Positions 52,505 to 62,054 are shown, numbered from the stretch's first letter. The stretch is 64,000 bases of DNA from Stagnihabitans tardus (GCF_009925085.1 NZ_JAABNR010000015.1:16250-80249), one strand, 5' to 3'. Program-made: numbers and translations. Notes: generated from the letters alone by a model not told the origin.

Positions 52505-53569
52505 TCAGCGCAGACGCTGGCCGTCCTTGCCGAAGAGGAGGGCGCGGGCCGGGTCGAAGGTGACCTTAAGCGCCTGTCCGGGGCGCAGGTCGCGGCCCTC
52601 GGTCACGGCGATGGTGAGCGGCTGGCCGTCGATATCGGCGCCCGCGCGGGCATAGGCATAGGTCTCGGCGCCGAGTTGTTCGACGATCTCGATGGTCAGG
52701 TCGAGATGGGCTGTGCCGCCGCGCTTGAAGATGTCGGGGCGCAGGCCCACGGTGACCTCGCTGCCCTCGGGCAGGCTCTGGGTCAGGGGCAGGGTCTGGC
52801 CGGGCAGGTCCACCAGGGCGAGCTGGCCGTTTTGGACGCGCGCTTTAAGGAAGTTCATCTTCGGGCTGCCGATGAAGCCCGCGACGAAGATATTGTCGGG
52901 GTCATCGTAAAGCGTCAGGGGCGCGCCCACCTGCTCGACGCGGCCATCGCGCAGGACGACGATCTTGTCGGCCAAGGTCATGGCCTCGACCTGGTCATGG
53001 GTGACATAGATGATCGTGGTCTTCAGCTCCTGGTGGAGCCTTGCGATCTCGATGCGCATATGGACGCGCAATTCGGCATCGAGGTTGGACAGGGGTTCGT
53101 CGAAGAGGAAGACCTTAGGGTTGCGCACGATGGCGCGGCCGATGGCGACGCGCTGGCGCTGGCCGCCGGAAAGGTCCTTGGGCTTGCGGTCCATCAGCTT
53201 GGTCAGGCCCAGGGTCGCGGCCGCCGCATCGACCTTTTTCGCGATCGTGCCTGGATTGTCGCCCGCGAATTTCAGCGCGAAGCCCATGTTTTCGCGGACG
53301 GTCATATGGGGGTAAAGCGCATAGCTCTGGAAAACCATGGCGATGCCGCGATGGGCGGCGTCCACCTCGTTCATCCGCTTGCCCCCGATCACCAGGTCGC
53401 CGCCGGTGATCTCTTCCAGGCCCGCGATCATCCGCAGAAGCGTGGACTTGCCGCAGCCCGAGGGGCCGACGAAGACGCAGAACTCGCCGGGGGTGATCTC
53501 CAGGTCGACGCCCTTGATGACCTCGGCCGCGCCGTAAGCCTTGCGGAGGGATTTGAGAGTGACGCTCAT
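52505..53569 (-). CDS. Sugar ABC transporter ATP-binding protein, UgpC/MalK type
   Basis: ATPase driving the sugar importer encoded by the preceding genes. It has 354 residues. Walker A is GPSGCGKST at residues 36-44, the Q loop is MVFQSYALYPHMTV, the ABC signature DLSGGQRQRVAIGRA, Walker B VFLFDEPLSNLDAELR and the H-loop YVTHDQVEAMTLAD. The C-terminal TOBE/OB region (GSEVTVGLRPDIFKRGG) is typical of the multi-sugar CUT1 class. It starts 3 bp after the GH2 stop, as the last gene of the operon. Confidence 0.95.
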   Translation of the reverse strand: MSVTLKSLRKAYGAAEVIKGVDLEITPGEFCVFVGPSGCGKSTLLRMIAGLEEITGGDLVIGGKRMNEVDAAHRGIAMVFQSYALYPHMTVRENMGFALKFAGDNPGTIAKKVDAAAATLGLTKLMDRKPKDLSGGQRQRVAIGRAIVRNPKVFLFDEPLSNLDAELRVHMRIEIARLHQELKTTIIYVTHDQVEAMTLADKIVVLRDGRVEQVGAPLTLYDDPDNIFVAGFIGSPKMNFLKARVQNGQLALVDLPGQTLPLTQSLPEGSEVTVGLRPDIFKRGGTAHLDLTIEIVEQLGAETYAYARAGADIDGQPLTIAVTEGRDLRPGQALKVTFDPARALLFGKDGQRLR

Positions 53570-53572
53570 GAC

Positions 53573-55744
53573 TTACTCCGAGATGATCTGGGTGACGACG
53601 GTGCCGAGGCGGTCGTTGGAGACCGTCACGGTGATTTCCCCTGCCCCATGGGCCTGGAGCCAGAAGCCGGTGGACCCGGCACGCAGGGGCACGAAGCCGG
53701 GGCCGATGCGCCGCGCGGGGCCGGTGACGGTGATGGACACGGGCTCGGGGAAGAAGGGCAGCTTGTGGCCGGTCTGATCCAGCGCGCGGACCATGACGCG
53801 CAAGCTGTCATGCGGGCCGATGCGGGTGGCATCGGGGGCGACGTCCAGCTTGGTGGCCACGGGGTCCGAGGCGAAATGGGTCTGGGCCACCTGTTTGCCG
53901 TTCACGAAGCCCGTGACGGTGCCCGCCTCCCATTTCATGCCCCAAAGGCCCAGCTCGTCCTTGGTGAAAATGCGGTTGTCCACGATCACCGGGGGATGGG
54001 GCAGATGGGGGAAGCGCTCGCGGTCGGGCTTGACGCGCTTGGGCGGATGGGCGCCGTAGCGCAGTTCGACCTCGTCGCAGTTGGTCAGGATCAGAAGGGG
54101 CAGGACGCCGCCGATGTTGCGCTCTCCGCGTGCCCAGAAGGTCACGGGTTGCAGCACGGCGCCTTCTTCGGGCTCGGACTGGCTGGCATAGGCATAGGCC
54201 GCGAATTTGGGCTCGCGGAACATGTCCATGACGCCGTGGTGGCAGATCCGGTCGCCCGAGCCGAAGTCTTTATGCGTGTTGTAGTCGAAGGCGCACCAGC
54301 CGATGGCGCCGGCGATCTGGGGGTCGCCATACATGGCGTTCAGGACCTCCAGGTGGCGGATCACATGTTCGGCCTGGCGCTGTTCCTGGTCATTGGACTT
54401 GGTCGGATACATGTGACCGCCGTATTCGGTGATCATATAGGGGACCGGGTGGTCGAGGCCGGTGACCTCTTGCTGCGGCCGGAGGGGGGTGCGGGGACGG
54501 TTGCCGCCCTGCTCCTCGTTGCCGAGGATGAAGTCGTTCATCGTGTAGACGTCTTCCAGGAGCTCGGAGTCCGTGATGTAGCGCACGCCGCCGGTGGGGC
54601 GGGTGCGGTCGAGCGCATGGGCGACCGCATTGGTTTCGCGGTAGAAATCGTGATTGTCCTGGCTCTCGTTGATCCTGACGCCCCAGATCACGATGGAAGG
54701 GTGGTTCCAGTCGCGGGTGATCATCGCCCGCACGTTCTCGACGCTGGCCTTTTGCCAGGCGCGGTCACCGATATGCTGCCAGCCGGGGATTTCCTCGAAG
54801 ACCATCAGGCCAAGCTCGTCGCAGGCATCAAGGAAATACTTCGACTGCGGGTAATGCGAGGTCCGCACGATGTTGCAGCGGAGCTCATGCTTGATGATCT
54901 CGGCGTCTTTCACCTGGGCGGATTTCCCAAGCGCATAGCCGATATAGGGGAAGCTCTGGTGGCGGTTCAGGCCCCGCAGCTTGATCGGCTTGCCGTTCAG
55001 GCGGAAGCCTTCCGCCGTGAACTCCACCTTGCGGAAGCCGAAACGGGTGGAAAGCGTGTCCTGCCCTGCCCCGGTCGTCAGGGTCAGGTCGAGCGTGTAA
55101 AGCGCGGGCGTCTCGACCGACCAGAGGGCGGCGCCGGGGGCATCCAGCGTCAGGCGGGTCTCAAGCGCGGCTTGGGCACTGGTGCGGGCGACCTCGTTGC
55201 CTTGGGCATCGCGGAGGACGGCCAGGACCTCGCCCTCGGGCGCGGAGAGATGGGCGGTGATCTCGGCGCGGGGCGAGGCGATGTCGGGCGTCTCGATCTT
55301 GACGTTCTTGATGAAGACCGGGGTCGTCACCTGAAGCCAGACCTCGCGGTAGATGCCCGCATAGGTCAGGTAGTCGATGACATTGCCGAAAGGCGGGATG
55401 GCGGGATTTTCCGTGCCATCCACCATGACCGACAGATGATTGGTCCCGGGCACCAGCCGCCCGGTCAGCCGCGCGGTGAAGGGCGTGTAGCCGTCGGCAT
55501 GGGTGGCGATGATCTCGCCATTCAGCCGCACGACCGTATTGGCCATGGCGCCGTCGAAACGCAGGGTGACCTCGCGGCCCTCCCAGGCGGGATCGGACTG
55601 GAAGCTTTTGGAATAGGTGAAGGGCCGCCAGTAAGCCTTTTCGTCGAAATAGGAAAACGGCAGCTCCACGGCATTGTGCGGCAGCCGGACGCGGTCGCGG
55701 CCCTCGAACAGCCAGTCGTCGTTGAAGTCGGTCAGGATGCGCAT
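53573..55744 (-). CDS. Glycoside hydrolase family 2 (beta-galactosidase/beta-glucuronidase-like)
   Basis: Cytoplasmic retaining glycosidase of 723 residues with no signal peptide. The N-terminal jelly-roll sugar-binding domain (WRPFTYSKSFQSD, FDGAMANTVVRLNGE) is followed by an Ig-like domain and a TIM barrel from about residue 250 (LRGLNRHQSFPYIG). The acid/base is Glu360 in IVIWGVRINESQDN and the nucleophile Glu440 in VPYMITEYGGH. An extra Ig-like C-terminal region follows. It lies inside the ABC operon (8 bp after a permease gene), so the imported sugar is probably a beta-galactoside, beta-glucuronide or similar; specificity cannot be fixed from sequence. Confidence 0.92.
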   Translation of the reverse strand: MRILTDFNDDWLFEGRDRVRLPHNAVELPFSYFDEKAYWRPFTYSKSFQSDPAWEGREVTLRFDGAMANTVVRLNGEIIATHADGYTPFTARLTGRLVPGTNHLSVMVDGTENPAIPPFGNVIDYLTYAGIYREVWLQVTTPVFIKNVKIETPDIASPRAEITAHLSAPEGEVLAVLRDAQGNEVARTSAQAALETRLTLDAPGAALWSVETPALYTLDLTLTTGAGQDTLSTRFGFRKVEFTAEGFRLNGKPIKLRGLNRHQSFPYIGYALGKSAQVKDAEIIKHELRCNIVRTSHYPQSKYFLDACDELGLMVFEEIPGWQHIGDRAWQKASVENVRAMITRDWNHPSIVIWGVRINESQDNHDFYRETNAVAHALDRTRPTGGVRYITDSELLEDVYTMNDFILGNEEQGGNRPRTPLRPQQEVTGLDHPVPYMITEYGGHMYPTKSNDQEQRQAEHVIRHLEVLNAMYGDPQIAGAIGWCAFDYNTHKDFGSGDRICHHGVMDMFREPKFAAYAYASQSEPEEGAVLQPVTFWARGERNIGGVLPLLILTNCDEVELRYGAHPPKRVKPDRERFPHLPHPPVIVDNRIFTKDELGLWGMKWEAGTVTGFVNGKQVAQTHFASDPVATKLDVAPDATRIGPHDSLRVMVRALDQTGHKLPFFPEPVSITVTGPARRIGPGFVPLRAGSTGFWLQAHGAGEITVTVSNDRLGTVVTQIISE

Positions 55745-55752
55745 TTTGGGCC

Positions 55753-56559
55753 TTATTTGACGCCGCCCAGCATGCCTTCGACGAAGCGGCGCTGGAGCAG
55801 GAAGAAGACGAGGATCGTGGGCAGCGTCGCCAGCACATTGGCGATCATGATCAGCCCGTAATCCGGGGTATAGGCGGTGGCGAGCGAGGCGACGGTCAGG
55901 GTGATCGTCTTCATGTCATTGGTTTGCAAGACGATCAGCGGCCAAAGATAGGCGTTCCAGTTCGTCATGAAGAGGATGATCATCGCCGCCGCATAGGTCG
56001 AGCGCATGACGGGGATATAGATGAACCAGAAGATCTGCCACTCTTTCAGCCCGTCCAGCTTGGCCGCATCGCGCAGCTCATGCGGGAAGCTTTTCGTGTT
56101 CTGCCGGAAGTAGAAGATCATGAAGATCGAGGCGATCCCCGGGGCGATCATGGCGATATAGCTGTTGATCAGGCCCGCCGAGGAGAACATGACGAACAGC
56201 GGGATCATCATGGCCGCAAAAGGCACCGACAGAAGCAGCAGAAGTCCCGCAAAGACCCGGTCGCGGGTCTTGGAGGCAAAGATTTCAAAGCCATAGCCCG
56301 CCAGGGACGAGACGATGAGGGTCAGCGCCGTCCCCGTGATCGCCACGAAGAAGGAGTTGAAGAAGACCTGCCCCGCATCCACCAGCTCGAAGAACTTGGC
56401 GATATTGGGCAAGAGATTCGTGCCGGGCAAGAAGCGCCCGCCCGTGATGTCATTGGCCGTATTGGTGGCCCCGGTGATCATCCAAAGAAACGGAAAGACC
56501 GAGATGAAAGCCGCGAGCCAGAGGCCCGCCTGGGCCAGGAGTGAGATGAGACGGTTCAT
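55753..56559 (-). CDS. Sugar ABC transporter permease, MalG/CUT1 type
   Basis: Inner-membrane permease of 268 residues with six helices (first: GLWLAAFISVFPFLWMITGA). The EAA loop is ELRDAAKLDGLKEWQIFWFI; QTNDMKTITLTVASLATAY lies in the last periplasmic loop region. The start overlaps the stop of the partner permease (ATGA), and the GH2 gene follows after 8 bp. Partner of the 56556-57446 gene. Confidence 0.95.
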   Translation of the reverse strand: MNRLISLLAQAGLWLAAFISVFPFLWMITGATNTANDITGGRFLPGTNLLPNIAKFFELVDAGQVFFNSFFVAITGTALTLIVSSLAGYGFEIFASKTRDRVFAGLLLLLSVPFAAMMIPLFVMFSSAGLINSYIAMIAPGIASIFMIFYFRQNTKSFPHELRDAAKLDGLKEWQIFWFIYIPVMRSTYAAAMIILFMTNWNAYLWPLIVLQTNDMKTITLTVASLATAYTPDYGLIMIANVLATLPTILVFFLLQRRFVEGMLGGVK

Positions 56560-57446
56560 TTTTCCCTCGCCAGCCGGAACTGCGCCCAGGACAGGAGGCC
56601 CACCAGGATCACGATGACCCAGGAGATCGTGGCCGCATAGCCGAAGGAGGGCATGAAACGGAACGTCAGGTTGTAGATGTAAAGCGAAAGCGTCAGCGTC
56701 GCATCGGCCGGACGGCCGCCCTGGCCCTGGCTCGCGGTGATCGTGTTGACCTCGTCGAAGAGCTGCAGCGTGCCGATGGTCGACAGGACCGTGGTAAACA
56801 GGATGACATGGCGCAGCATCGGAATGGTGATCTTGAAGAACCGCGCACGGGCGGGGACGCCGTCGATGCGGGCCTGCTCATAGATCGAAGGGTCGATGTT
56901 CTGCAGCGCCGCGAGGTAGAAGACCATGTTGTAGCCGGTCCAGCGCCAGGTGATGGCCAGGATGATCAGGACCTTGGCCCAGAAAGGGTCGTTCATCCAC
57001 GGAATGGGCTCCGAGATGATGTGCAGGAAGAGCAGCGCGTCATTGACCACGCCGTCATCGGCGAACATCGACTTGAAAAGCACCGAATAGACGACCAGCG
57101 AGGTGACGCAGGGCAGGAAGATCGCGGTCCGCAACACGGCGCGGCCACGCAGGCGGGGGTTGTTCAGGGCGACGGCAAAGACCAGCGCCAGGATGATCAT
57201 GATCGGAACCTGGATGGCCAGGAAGGTCAGCGTATTGCCAAGCGCATGCAGGAAGATCGGGTCCTGCGTCAGGCGATAGATATTGGCAAAGCCGCCGAAT
57301 TTGAAATTCATCCCCTTGCCGGTCATGAAGCTCATGTAGAGCGACCAGAGGATCGGATAGATCATGAAAAGCCCGAGAAGCACCAGCGCAGGGGCGGTAA
57401 AGGCCCAGCCGGTAAGGTTCTCGCGCCGGGTCAAGCCGGTGTGCAT
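56556..57446 (-). CDS. Sugar ABC transporter permease, MalF/CUT1 type
   Basis: Inner-membrane permease of 296 residues. I chose the ATG at 57446 (MHTGLTRRENLTGWAF) because GGGGGGA lies 4 nt upstream; two further in-frame ATGs are 12 and 18 bp earlier. Helices include FTAPALVLLGLFMIYPILW and IILALVFAVALNN. The EAA loop is SIYEQARIDGVPARARFFKI. A hairpin (57514-57545) lies between it and the binding-protein gene, a usual way to keep binding protein in excess. Confidence 0.95.
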   Translation of the reverse strand: MHTGLTRRENLTGWAFTAPALVLLGLFMIYPILWSLYMSFMTGKGMNFKFGGFANIYRLTQDPIFLHALGNTLTFLAIQVPIMIILALVFAVALNNPRLRGRAVLRTAIFLPCVTSLVVYSVLFKSMFADDGVVNDALLFLHIISEPIPWMNDPFWAKVLIILAITWRWTGYNMVFYLAALQNIDPSIYEQARIDGVPARARFFKITIPMLRHVILFTTVLSTIGTLQLFDEVNTITASQGQGGRPADATLTLSLYIYNLTFRFMPSFGYAATISWVIVILVGLLSWAQFRLAREK

Positions 57447-57513
57447 TCGTCCCCCCATTGGCATGGAATGTGAGAAAGCCCCGTCTTGGCGCGGGGTCGG
57501 GCTCCAAAGGATC

Positions 57514-57545
57514 GGGCCCCACCGACCTTGTGGTCGGAAGGGCCC
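57514..57545 (-). terminator. Hairpin between binding-protein gene and permease genes
   Basis: GGGCC and CCGACC pair with GGTCGG and GGCCC around a short CTTGTG-type loop; the stem is interrupted by a small bulge. It is placed 12 bp after the binding-protein stop (57558), which suits a partial terminator or mRNA-stabilising hairpin. Confidence 0.65.
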
Positions 57546-57557
57546 TTCTCGGGAGGA

Positions 57558-58820
57558 TTACTGGATCTGCTGCGCGATTTGCGCGTCGATCGCCTCGATC
57601 GCGGCGTCGATGTCGCCGCCAGCCACCAGGCCCGGAAGCTGCGCAGCCACGGCGGCGTCAGCCTCGTTGGTGAAGATGCCGTAGTTCACGCCCGGGATGG
57701 CCGCTTGCCAATCCGAGAAGTCCTTCCAGACCGACTGGCCACCGAAGTAGTCGTCGCTGGCCGAATAGGCCTCGCCCTCACGCGCCGGGAGATAGGCACC
57801 GAAGGCGCCCTGGCCGACCAGGATCTTCTGGTAGAAGTCCACGTCCGAAGCCCAGACCTTTTGCAGGAAGTCGATGGCCGCATCCTTGGACGGGGCGGAG
57901 GAGAGCACATACCAGGACGAGCCGCCCAGGTTCGAGGCATGGCCCGCGCCCTCGACGCCGTCCAGCTTCGGAATGGGCGCCACGGCCCATTTGCCGGCCA
58001 TGTTGTTGCCCTTGATGCCGCCGGTCATCCACACGCCGGTGAAGACGCCCGCCACATCGCCGTTGTTGAAGGCGCCGGTGTATTCGCCCCAGCCCGAGAC
58101 CGACTTGTAGAGGTTCTGGTTCTTCAGCATGCCGACCCAGGTGGTCAGGGCCGCCTTGAAGACCGGGTTGTCCTTGATGTTGGGCGTGCCGTCGGCGTTG
58201 AAATACCAGGAGCCGGCCGATTGCAGCATGATGCGCATCGCACCCGCGTCGTTGATGTCGATCGACAAGAGCGGCTTGCCCGTCGCTTCCTTGACCTTGT
58301 CGCCGATGGCCGAAAGCTGCTCCCAGGTGATGTCCTTCAGGTCATCCGCCTTGTAGCCCGCCTGCTCCAAGAGGTCCGAACGGTAGAAGAGCCCGGTCAC
58401 GCCCGAATCGAAGGGCAGCGAATAGGTCTGGCCGTCGACGGTGGCGAGGTCGACCTTGTATTTGGCGAACTGGCTGTAGTCGATCTTGTCGGTCAGGGGC
58501 TCGAAGGCGCCGGGGAAGGACAAAAGATACTTCTGGGCGCCGTAGTCTTCGATCAGGACGATGTCCGGCAGGCCTTCGGTGGTGCCCGAAGCGAGCTGGG
58601 TCTGCAGCTTCTGCTCAAGGTCGCCCTTGGCGAAATCGACCACGGTGATCTTGGTGTCCGGGTTGGCGGCGGTGTAACGGGCAATCGCCTCGTTCATCGC
58701 GGCGCCGTTGAATTCGGGCGCCCAGCACCAGACGGTGATGTCGGTGGCCAGCGCCATGGTGGCGGTGATCAGCTGGATGCCGGCCACGGCCATCACACCC
58801 TTGAAGGCGGTCATTTTCAT
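57558..58820 (-). CDS. Sugar ABC transporter substrate-binding protein
   Basis: Periplasmic extracellular binding protein (family 1, CUT1 type) of 420 residues. The signal peptide is MKMTAFKGVMAVAGIQLITATMALA (cut near residue 25; given as MKMTAFKGVM and LITATMALA), leaving mature TDITVWCWAPEFNGA. Typical blocks: GLPDIVLIEDYG, YSLPFDSGVTGLFYRSDLLE, and MAGKWAVAPIPKLDGVEGAG. There is no lipobox, so it is soluble. It is the first gene of the operon after lacI, with a strong GGGAGGAG ribosome-binding site and a candidate promoter/operator upstream. Confidence 0.95.
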   Translation of the reverse strand: MKMTAFKGVMAVAGIQLITATMALATDITVWCWAPEFNGAAMNEAIARYTAANPDTKITVVDFAKGDLEQKLQTQLASGTTEGLPDIVLIEDYGAQKYLLSFPGAFEPLTDKIDYSQFAKYKVDLATVDGQTYSLPFDSGVTGLFYRSDLLEQAGYKADDLKDITWEQLSAIGDKVKEATGKPLLSIDINDAGAMRIMLQSAGSWYFNADGTPNIKDNPVFKAALTTWVGMLKNQNLYKSVSGWGEYTGAFNNGDVAGVFTGVWMTGGIKGNNMAGKWAVAPIPKLDGVEGAGHASNLGGSSWYVLSSAPSKDAAIDFLQKVWASDVDFYQKILVGQGAFGAYLPAREGEAYSASDDYFGGQSVWKDFSDWQAAIPGVNYGIFTNEADAAVAAQLPGLVAGGDIDAAIEAIDAQIAQQIQ

Positions 58821-58867
58821 CTTTGGCTCCTCCCAAATCGCGGGGCTCCTCCCCCGCCATGAGGATA

Positions 58868-58896
58868 AGGCTAGCGCAGGTAAAATCATCTGGCAA
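58868..58896 (-). promoter_or_regulatory. Candidate promoter for the ABC/GH2 operon
   Basis: On the minus strand TTGCCA (58896-58891) and TAGCCT (58873-58868) are 17 bp apart, 48 bp before the binding-protein ATG. The -35 touches the AT-rich palindrome at 58895-58913. Confidence 0.5.
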
Positions 58897-58913
58897 GTTT
58901 TTAGTAAAAATTT
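58895..58913. promoter_or_regulatory. Candidate LacI-family operator
   Basis: TTTTTA-G-TAAAAA (58898-58910) is a palindrome with a central base, flanked by AAG and TTT, in otherwise GC-rich DNA. It sits just upstream of the candidate -35 of the binding-protein gene and downstream of lacI. The odd centre differs from the usual CG-centred LacI operators, so the match is by location and symmetry. Confidence 0.5.
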
Positions 58914-58966
58914 TCCGCTGCATTGCGGCATCGCATGTGCCGAAAGCGACATGACCGTTTGGGGGC

Positions 58967-59977
58967 TCAGGGCTTGGGGGCGGAACCGCGCCAGATCATC
59001 CGCGGCGCAAGAATGGTGCGCTTGGGCGTGGTCCGGCCCTGGATGCGCTCGACCAGCAGGTCGACGGCGGTCTCGCCGATCTCTTCCGAGGGCAGGTGCA
59101 TGGTCGAGAGCGGCGGATTCATGAACTGCGCCACGGAGATGTCGTTGAACGAGACGACGACGATATCTTGAGGGATTTTCAGCCCCATCTCGTGGATGGC
59201 GCGATAGGCGCCCACGGCCATGTTGTCGTTGCCGCACACCAGCGCCGCCGGGCGATCGGGCCGGGCAAGGACCGATTGCGTCAGGCGGTAACCCGCGCTT
59301 TCGGTGTTCCAGTCGACCAGCGCGATATCGGGATCGTAAAGCCCGGCCTCGGTCATCCAGTCGATATAGGCGGCACAGCGCTTTTCGCGGCTCTTGATCG
59401 CGCCCTCGCGGTCATGGTCCCACCAACCGACGAAGCCGATTCGGCGATGCCCCATGCCGACCAGCGCCTTCAACAGCTTGCGCATCGCCCCGCCGAGGTC
59501 GCTTTCCACAGCGTCAAGCTCGTCATCCTCGGGGGTGAAATCGGCGCAGACGACGTGATGGGCATGGGTCTTGAGCCAGTCGAGCTCTGCCGCATCATGG
59601 ACACCGATGCAGATCAGGCCGGAGGTCTGGGCCAGGATCTCGGGCGCGGGAAGGCTGTCGCCGTGATAGATCTTGACGGTTTCGAGCTTGAGCGCCGCTG
59701 CCCTCGTCTCGATCCCGAGGCGCAGGCCGACGTAATAGGGATCGGCCAACTCTTGATCGGGACGCAGGAAATGCATGAGCGCGATCTTGGGCGCGGCCTC
59801 GGTGGCACGGGCCCGCTGGCGCGCACGAGGGGTGGCGTAGTTCATCGCCTCCGCCGTCTCGATGATCGCCTGACGGGTGGCCGGGGCGACCGACAGCGTC
59901 ATGTCGAAGTTCAGGACACGCGACACGGTGGCCTGACTGACGCCTACGGCATTGGCGATCTGTTTGAGCGTGACCAT
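58967..59977 (-). CDS. LacI family regulator, EbgR-like
   Basis: Sugar-responsive repressor of 336 residues from the ATG at 59977 (MVTLKQIANAVGVSQATVSR). Helix-turn-helix residues 4-25 are followed by the hinge region MNYATPRARQRAR. The effector domain resembles E. coli EbgR: ADPYYVGLRLGIETRAAALK and LKIPQDIVVVSFNDISVAQF then PPLSTMHLPSEEIGETAVDLL. EbgR controls an evolved beta-galactosidase, which fits the GH2 gene in the operon downstream. Likely operator at 58895. Confidence 0.93.
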   Translation of the reverse strand: MVTLKQIANAVGVSQATVSRVLNFDMTLSVAPATRQAIIETAEAMNYATPRARQRARATEAAPKIALMHFLRPDQELADPYYVGLRLGIETRAAALKLETVKIYHGDSLPAPEILAQTSGLICIGVHDAAELDWLKTHAHHVVCADFTPEDDELDAVESDLGGAMRKLLKALVGMGHRRIGFVGWWDHDREGAIKSREKRCAAYIDWMTEAGLYDPDIALVDWNTESAGYRLTQSVLARPDRPAALVCGNDNMAVGAYRAIHEMGLKIPQDIVVVSFNDISVAQFMNPPLSTMHLPSEEIGETAVDLLVERIQGRTTPKRTILAPRMIWRGSAPKP

Positions 59978-60186
59978 GAGGCTGTCCCCGGGGGTGAATA
60001 TCCTTGCATGGCATGAAGATCGGGGTTTCTGCAACCAGGCTTGGCAGGAAAGCTGGACCGACGCGGGCACAGAGAGACCGCATCATGGACGAGCAACAGC
60101 CCGCAAAGCCGCCCACTCTTTACATTTTCCGATATTCCTGTGCGAAGTGGCGCATCTTTCGCGCCACTTCTATTCTTTTCCCGGCA

Positions 60187-61722
60187 TCATGCCGCACGAC
60201 GTCCAATGCGCGCGCCATTGCCCTCAAGCTCGGCCATGCCGCGCCCAAGCTCGCCCGAATGACGCTGCAACTCGTTGCCGGCAGAAAGGATCCGCCCCGC
60301 AAGGTTCGCATTGTGGCGCGCCTGAGCCTCCAGCGAATTGACCTCGTCCTGGAGCCCATGCAGGCCCTGGCCCTGTTGGTTGATCTGCCCGGCAATCTCG
60401 GAGACGAAGCCCGCCGCCTTTTGTGCGGTGGCGATCAGGCTTTCCAGCGCCTGGGTCGTCTGGCCCACCTTGCGCGTGCCCAGCTCGACATTGCCCTGGC
60501 CCTGGTCGATCAAGCCCCGGATTTCCCGCGCCGATTCCGCGGCCCTTTGCGCCAGCGCCCGCACTTCGGAGGCAACGACAGCGAAGCCGCGCCCCGTCTC
60601 GCCGGCCCTTGCGGCCTCGACCCCGGCGTTCAGCGCCAGAAGGTTGGTCTGGAAGGCGATGTTGTCCATGACCTCGACGATCTGGCGGATTTGGCCGGTC
60701 GATTGTTCGATCAACCCCATGGCCTCGACAACCTCGCCCAGGAGATTGGTGCCGCGCGCAACCTCGGCGCGGTTCTCCTGCATGGCCTCATCGGCCTGCG
60801 AGGCCAGGACGACCGTGGCGCCAATCCCCTGCCCCAGGCCGGAAAAGGCCGAACGGGCCCGGTCGAGAAGAGCGGCCTGATCCGCAGCAGACCCCTCCAA
60901 GGCGCGGGCGCTGGAGACCAGCGAGTCCCCCGACTCCTGCACCCCGCGCGCGGCCGTGGCCACCGTGGTGACAGCTGCGCTCAGACGGTGGCCAAGCAGG
61001 TTCAGGGCATTGACCACCGATTCGTATTCGGAGGGAAAGCCGCTGGCCTGAAGCTGCCGGCTGTAGTCGCCCCCCGCGAGGTCGGTGATCCGCTCGATCA
61101 GGCGCGCGACGACACCGGATTGGGCCGCCTGCTCTTCCTCGCGGTGCGACAAGAGACCCTCGGCCGTGGCCCGGGCCTTTTCCGCCGTCTGAAGCACATG
61201 GGCCTGCGCGGTGAAGATCGTTTCGAGAAGATAGGTCAGGGCGCCAAGCGCCACGCCCTCTGCCACCAGGATCACGGCATGCATCACGACGCGGCCAAAG
61301 TCCGAGGGGCCGACGAAGACCAGCTCGGACATCAGGAAATTCAGCGCCAGGTGATGGACCGCGACGAAGCCCACGAAGGCCAGGATCGCGGGCCAGCTGC
61401 ACAGGGCACCGATGATGGCCAGGGCTGCGAAGAAATACATATGCATGTCGGCCTGCCAGGGATGGTCGCGCATCAGGCCGACGAGGATGGCCACCTGGGC
61501 CGCATAGACGATCGCGAAGATCAGGTGCGAGGTCGCGGCCTGGGGCCTGCGGACGGCAAAGAGCTCTGCCATGCCGGTCAGGATCAGGGTTGCGGCCACC
61601 GGCAGCGTCATGGGCACCGCCAGGGCCCAGGCCAGCGCCGCGACGAGCGGCACATGAAGCCAAAGCACCAGGCCAATGGCCCGGGACACGTGTTGGCGCA
61701 GAAGTTCAAGGGTGATGGTCAT
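60187..61722 (-). CDS. Methyl-accepting chemotaxis protein with multi-pass membrane sensor
   Basis: Chemoreceptor of 511 residues. Instead of a periplasmic sensor it has about six membrane helices in residues 15-175 ([48 protein letters not shown]). A coiled signalling domain follows, with the conserved tip reading [20 protein letters not shown] and [18 protein letters not shown]. The start overlaps the stop of a small membrane protein gene (ATGA), so the two are produced together. The integral-membrane input suggests sensing of membrane state, redox or a hydrophobic signal (inference). No che genes are nearby. Confidence 0.92.
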   Translation of the reverse strand: MTITLELLRQHVSRAIGLVLWLHVPLVAALAWALAVPMTLPVAATLILTGMAELFAVRRPQAATSHLIFAIVYAAQVAILVGLMRDHPWQADMHMYFFAALAIIGALCSWPAILAFVGFVAVHHLALNFLMSELVFVGPSDFGRVVMHAVILVAEGVALGALTYLLETIFTAQAHVLQTAEKARATAEGLLSHREEEQAAQSGVVARLIERITDLAGGDYSRQLQASGFPSEYESVVNALNLLGHRLSAAVTTVATAARGVQESGDSLVSSARALEGSAADQAALLDRARSAFSGLGQGIGATVVLASQADEAMQENRAEVARGTNLLGEVVEAMGLIEQSTGQIRQIVEVMDNIAFQTNLLALNAGVEAARAGETGRGFAVVASEVRALAQRAAESAREIRGLIDQGQGNVELGTRKVGQTTQALESLIATAQKAAGFVSEIAGQINQQGQGLHGLQDEVNSLEAQARHNANLAGRILSAGNELQRHSGELGRGMAELEGNGARIGRRAA

Positions 61723-62054
61723 GAGCGCACTTTCATGTCGGGCCCCTGGCCCGGGGATTCGCAGCCGGGAATGAGACTTGCATCCAGCAAGAAGGGCGTC
61801 CCGGCACGCAGACGCTCCAGCGCCTCGGGGGCGGCGACGCCGTCGACGACGATCAGCATCCCGCCCAGCGCCAGCTTGACCACCGGCAGGCCGGACTCCC
61901 GGACCGCCAGCCAGGTCTCGGAGGTGGCAAAGACCGCCACGCGCCGGGTGCCCTCATGCGCGAGGACTGCGACGCCGACCGTCGCCCCCAAGGCCATGAG
62001 GCTGACCACGAAGACCGCGAGGATCGGGACTATCCGGGAGATATGCTGTTTCAT
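61719..62054 (-). CDS. Small membrane-anchored protein coupled to the chemoreceptor
   Basis: Protein of 111 residues with an N-terminal helix ([23 protein letters not shown], shown as [15 protein letters not shown]) and a short periplasmic domain ([31 protein letters not shown]). No recognised family. Its stop overlaps the start of the chemoreceptor gene by 4 bp, so it may be an accessory or ligand-presenting partner (inference). Confidence 0.75.
   Translation of the reverse strand: MKQHISRIVPILAVFVVSLMALGATVGVAVLAHEGTRRVAVFATSETWLAVRESGLPVVKLALGGMLIVVDGVAAPEALERLRAGTPFLLDASLIPGCESPGQGPDMKVRS

Noticed and set aside
53573..55744. Frameshift or truncation in the GH2 gene
   Set aside because: The frame is continuous and both catalytic Glu residues sit in standard contexts.
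52499..55861. A 1120-residue frame antisense to the ABC ATPase and GH2 genes
   Set aside because: Low-complexity Gly/Asp/His composition with no motif; the minus-strand genes carry Walker and GH2 catalytic residues. Long antisense frames are expected at this GC content.
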